Below the pieces are notes generated by a model that did no database searches, had not been told where the DNA came from, and was given only the letters and a program-made list of their open reading frames with translations. A DNA stretch of 9,920 bases from Actinomycetota bacterium (GTDB taxonomy: Bacteria > Actinomycetota > Actinomycetes > Actinomycetales > Angustibacteraceae). The stretch covers positions 1 through 9,920 of the forward strand of contig JACMOY010000322.1 in NCBI GenBank assembly GCA_014377795.1, in the 5' to 3' direction. The translations under genes and the position numbers were made by a program. Every line of letters starts with the position of its first letter. Position 1 is the stretch's first letter. This document shows positions 6,564 to 9,920 of this stretch, in pieces.

Positions 6564-6570
6564 GGGGGTC

Positions 6571-6930
6571 GTGAGCACCGAACCGCGCCGCGACCGCGAC
6601 TGCCTGTTCTGCCGGATCGTCGCGGGTGAGGTGCCCGCGGACGTCGTCGGCCAGGACGAGCGGGTGATGGCCTTTCGCGACGTGACGCCGCAGGCGCCGG
6701 TGCACGTGCTCGTCGTGCCGCGTGAGCACCACGCGGACGTCGCGACGCTGGCCGTGGCCGACCCCGACGCCCTGGTCGCGCTGGTGCGGATGGGTTCGCA
6801 GATCGCCCAGGACGAGGTGGGCGGGCAGTTCCGGCTGGTCTTCAACTCGGGCCCGGACGCGGGTCAGAGCGTCTACCACGTGCACGGTCACGTGCTCGGT
6901 GGTCGCTCGCTGACCTGGCCGCCGGGATGA
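6571..6930 (+). CDS. HIT-family (HINT-like) nucleotide-binding protein
   Basis: 119 residues, normal for bacterial HINT proteins. CLFC at 11-14 is the N-terminal cysteine pair that often binds zinc in this group. FRDVTPQAPVHVLVVPREH (35-53) is the core strand and loop. FRLVFNSGPDAGQSVYHVH (87-105) leads into the histidine triad H103-x-H105-x-H107 with GG after it. HIT proteins of this branch hydrolyse purine nucleoside phosphoramidates and aminoacyl adenylates; the exact substrate cannot be told from sequence. GTG 6571 is the start because DCLFC begins ten residues later and TAGCCT sits 7 nt upstream. The frame reads open leftwards to 6244, where it is antisense to DUF503. phoH follows after 83 bp on the same strand. 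Confidence 0.94.
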   Translation: MSTEPRRDRDCLFCRIVAGEVPADVVGQDERVMAFRDVTPQAPVHVLVVPREHHADVATLAVADPDALVALVRMGSQIAQDEVGGQFRLVFNSGPDAGQSVYHVHGHVLGGRSLTWPPG

Positions 6931-6937
6931 CACCGGG

Positions 6938-6952
6938 CCCGGACCGGCCGGG
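6938..6952 (+). terminator. GC-rich hairpin between the HIT gene and phoH
   Basis: CCCGG (6938-6942) pairs with CCGGG (6948-6952) around a 5-nt loop, and the overlapping stretch 6933-6942 is a perfect 10-bp palindrome, CCGGGCCCGG. There is no T-run after it. It could weaken read-through from the HIT gene, or act as a control site just upstream of the putative phoH -10 hexamer. Weak call. Confidence 0.25.
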
Positions 6953-6957
6953 GACGG

Positions 6958-6963
6958 TACTGT
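6958..6963 (+). promoter_or_regulatory. Possible -10 hexamer of phoH
   Basis: TACTGT fits TANNNT and would start transcription at about 6970, giving a phoH leader of roughly 44 nt. No -35 match was found. Read-through from the HIT promoter is an alternative. Confidence 0.33.
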
Positions 6964-7013
6964 GAAGGAGTCGTTACCCGCACCAGAGAGGGCGATCAGG
7001 CCGCAGGCCGACC

Positions 7014-8090
<1,077 letters not shown>

Positions 8091-8103
8091 TGGTCTGGCC
8101 GTG

Positions 8104-8107
8104 AGGA
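8104..8107 (+). promoter_or_regulatory. Ribosome binding site of ybeY
   Basis: AGGA within GTGAGGAC, 7 nt before the GTG at 8115. It supports this start, which begins MSIEVNNES, the usual N-terminus of actinobacterial YbeY. Confidence 0.5.
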
Positions 8108-8114
8108 CCGGGCT

Positions 8115-8606
8115 GTGAGCATCGAGGTCAACAACGAGTCGGCGTCCGAGGTCGACGAGCACGAGCTCGTCACGCTCTCGCGCTACGTCCTGGACGCGAT
8201 GCGCGTGCACCCGCGGGCCGAGCTGTCGATCGTGCTGCTCGACGAGGCGGCGATGGAGCGGCTGCACGTGCAGTGGATGGACCTGCCCGGCCCCACCGAC
8301 GTCATGAGCTTCCCGATGGACGAGCTGCGGCCCGGCCGCGACGACGAGGAGCCCGACGAGGGTCTGCTCGGCGACGTCGTGCTGTGCCCCACCGTCGCCG
8401 CCCGGCAGGCCGTCGAGGCCGGGCACGCGACGCAGGAGGAGCTGCTGCTGCTCACGACGCACGGCATCCTGCACCTGCTGGGGTTCGACCACGCCGAGCC
8501 CGAGCAGGAGAAGGAGATGTTCGACCTGCAGCGCCGGCTGCTGCTGACCTACCTCGCCGGCCGTGGGTCCGGGTCTGCCGCCGGCACCGCCACCGGCCGC
8601 GGATGA
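8115..8606 (+). CDS. ybeY: YbeY, endoribonuclease / rRNA maturation factor
   Basis: 163 residues. The zinc site [11 protein letters not shown] at 116-126 carries H116, H120 and H126, the full H3xH5xH pattern of the family. [21 protein letters not shown] (start of motif at residue 50) contains the conserved TDVxSFP strand. LLGDVVLCP (84-92) is also typical. YbeY is a metal-dependent RNase used in 16S rRNA 3'-end maturation and 70S quality control in E. coli. The last roughly 15 residues are a Gly/Ser/Ala-rich tail unlike the compact core. It lies 24 nt after phoH and its stop overlaps the corC start as ATGA, so coupled translation is likely. The order phoH-ybeY-corC is widely conserved. Confidence 0.96.
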   Translation: MSIEVNNESASEVDEHELVTLSRYVLDAMRVHPRAELSIVLLDEAAMERLHVQWMDLPGPTDVMSFPMDELRPGRDDEEPDEGLLGDVVLCPTVAARQAVEAGHATQEELLLLTTHGILHLLGFDHAEPEQEKEMFDLQRRLLLTYLAGRGSGSAAGTATGRG

Positions 8607-9916
8607 CCGCCCCCGAGGCGCGGCTCGCCGTCCTCGCGGTGCTCCTGGTGCTCGCCGCGGCGGTGCTCGCGGCCGCGGAGGCCTCGCTCGGCCGCGTCTC
8701 ACGCACCCGTGCCGCACAGCTGGCGGACGACGGCCGCCGCGGTGCTGCCGTCCTGGTGCAGGTGCTCGAGGACAGCGGGCGGTTCCTGTCGGTCTCGACC
8801 TTCGTGCGGGTGGTCTGCGAGTCGTTCGCGGCGGTGCTCGTCACGATCACCTGCGCGGGCGTGTTCGAGCGGCGCTGGGTGGCCCTGGGCGTGGCCGCGG
8901 CGGTGATGGTGGTGGCCTCGTTCGTCCTGGTCGGGGTGAGCCCGCGCACCGTGGGCCGTCAGCACGCCGAGGCCGTGGCCCTCGGCACGGCCGGTCTGCT
9001 GCGGTGGCTGGCCCGCCTGCTGGGCCCGGTGACCAGGCTGCTCGTCGCGCTCGGCAACGCCGTCACGCCAGGGCGCGGGTATCGCGACGGGCCCTTCAGT
9101 GACGAGGCCGAGCTGCGCGACCTGGTCGACCTCGCGGGTGAGAACGAGGTCATCGAGGCCCGCGAGCAGCAGATGCTGCACTCGGTGTTCGAGCTCGGTG
9201 ACACCATCGTGCGCGAGGTGATGGTGCCGCGCACCGACATGGTCGTCATCGACCACGACAAGGTGCTGCGACAGGCGCTGTCGCTGTTCCTGCGCTCGGG
9301 GTTCTCACGCATCCCCGTCGTCGACGACGGTCCGGACGACGTGCAGGGGGTGCTGTACCTCAAGGACGTGACCCGGCGGGTGTTCGCGGACGCTGCCGCC
9401 GAGCTGAGCGTCCCGGTGCGCGACGTGATGCGCCCGGCCCACTTCGTGCCCGAGAGCAAGCCGGTCGACGACCTGCTGCGCGAGATGCAGCGCGACCAGT
9501 CGCACGTCGCGGTGGTCGTCGACGAGTACGGGGGCACCGCCGGCCTGGTCACGATCGAGGACGTCATCGAGGAGATCGTCGGTGAGATCACCGACGAGTA
9601 CGACCGCGAGGACACCCCCGTCGAGCACCTGGACGACGGACGGGTGCGGGTGCGCTCGAACCTGCACCTGGACGAGCTCGGCGAGCTGTTCGGCCTGCAG
9701 ATCGAGGACGAGGACGTCGACACCGTCGGCGGGCTGCTGGCCAAGGCGCTGGGCCGGGTGCCGATCCCCGGCGCGCGCGCCGTCGTCGACGGTCTCGAGC
9801 TGGTGGCCGAGCGGCCGGCCGGGCGCCGCCACCGGATCGCCACCGTTCTCGTGCGGCCCGAGCAGGGCCCGTCCGGTGCTGACCACGAGCCCGCCGACCC
9901 GGCCGACGCCCGCTGA
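8603..9916 (+). CDS. CorC/CNNM-type membrane protein with DUF21 and CBS domains
   Basis: 437 residues. A DUF21 (CNNM) membrane domain covers about 1-150, with helices near 7-26, 64-86 and 92-112 and a further hydrophobic stretch near 126-150; [17 protein letters not shown] (111-127) is the characteristic segment. [15 protein letters not shown] (203-217) begins the CBS pair, which runs to about 328 and ends [25 protein letters not shown] CorC_HlyC domain spans about 345-420. The protein is often labelled hemolysin, but the architecture is that of CorC / CNNM proteins, linked to magnesium or other divalent-cation export. The E. coli homologue YbeX next to ybeY-phoH is tied to ribosome metabolism. 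ATG 8603 overlaps the ybeY stop by 4 bp. The C-terminal 17 residues are acidic and low-complexity. The stop is 4 bases before the window end; era is the usual next gene, but it is not visible. Confidence 0.94.
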   Translation: MTAPEARLAVLAVLLVLAAAVLAAAEASLGRVSRTRAAQLADDGRRGAAVLVQVLEDSGRFLSVSTFVRVVCESFAAVLVTITCAGVFERRWVALGVAAAVMVVASFVLVGVSPRTVGRQHAEAVALGTAGLLRWLARLLGPVTRLLVALGNAVTPGRGYRDGPFSDEAELRDLVDLAGENEVIEAREQQMLHSVFELGDTIVREVMVPRTDMVVIDHDKVLRQALSLFLRSGFSRIPVVDDGPDDVQGVLYLKDVTRRVFADAAAELSVPVRDVMRPAHFVPESKPVDDLLREMQRDQSHVAVVVDEYGGTAGLVTIEDVIEEIVGEITDEYDREDTPVEHLDDGRVRVRSNLHLDELGELFGLQIEDEDVDTVGGLLAKALGRVPIPGARAVVDGLELVAERPAGRRHRIATVLVRPEQGPSGADHEPADPADAR

Positions 9917-9920
9917 CCGA

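Noticed and set aside
8603..9916. Calling this gene a hemolysin
   Set aside because: The label is historical. DUF21, CBS pair and CorC_HlyC order indicate a CorC/CNNM transporter-like protein.

Overview
This window is high-GC DNA in which most genes start with GTG. Gene order and protein sequences point to an actinobacterium, in the broad Streptomyces / Micrococcales / Kineosporiales range. I cannot name the genus. Almost the whole window is coding: 12 genes, of which the first is cut by the left edge and the last ends 4 bases before the right edge. No tRNA, rRNA, insertion sequence, CRISPR array or long non-coding stretch was seen.

Left third (1-3135): the C-terminal part of a MOSC-domain protein, then hemW (radical-SAM heme chaperone). 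Two minus-strand genes follow: a DUF4870 membrane protein that overlaps the hemW stop tail to tail by 8 bp, and a DUF3097 protein.

Middle (3136-6205): a 113-bp divergent control region carries a clear CIRCE operator. It drives a heat-shock cluster of hrcA (repressor), dnaJ (DnaJ2-type co-chaperone) and rsmE (16S rRNA m3U1498 methyltransferase). dnaJ and rsmE overlap by 4 bp. HrcA binding to CIRCE should make the cluster self-regulated and induced by protein-folding stress.

Right third (6206-9920): a small DUF503 gene on the minus strand lies head to head with a HIT-family (HINT-like) gene, with only 60 bp between start codons. Then come phoH (ATPase), ybeY (endoribonuclease for rRNA maturation) and a CorC/CNNM-type membrane protein with CBS domains. 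The last two overlap by 4 bp. PhoH, YbeY and CorC/YbeX form a widely conserved ribosome and RNA-maturation cluster, so the window as a whole concerns protein folding, rRNA modification and ribosome quality control.

This is mainly a conserved housekeeping region, and I see no mobile or defence system. The best leads are: a Toprim / RNase M5-like signature in the DUF3097 protein; a repeated layout in which four genes have a -10-like hexamer exactly 7 nt before the start codon, suggesting leaderless mRNAs; and a PhoH that departs from the family consensus, as I remember it, in two normally conserved loops.
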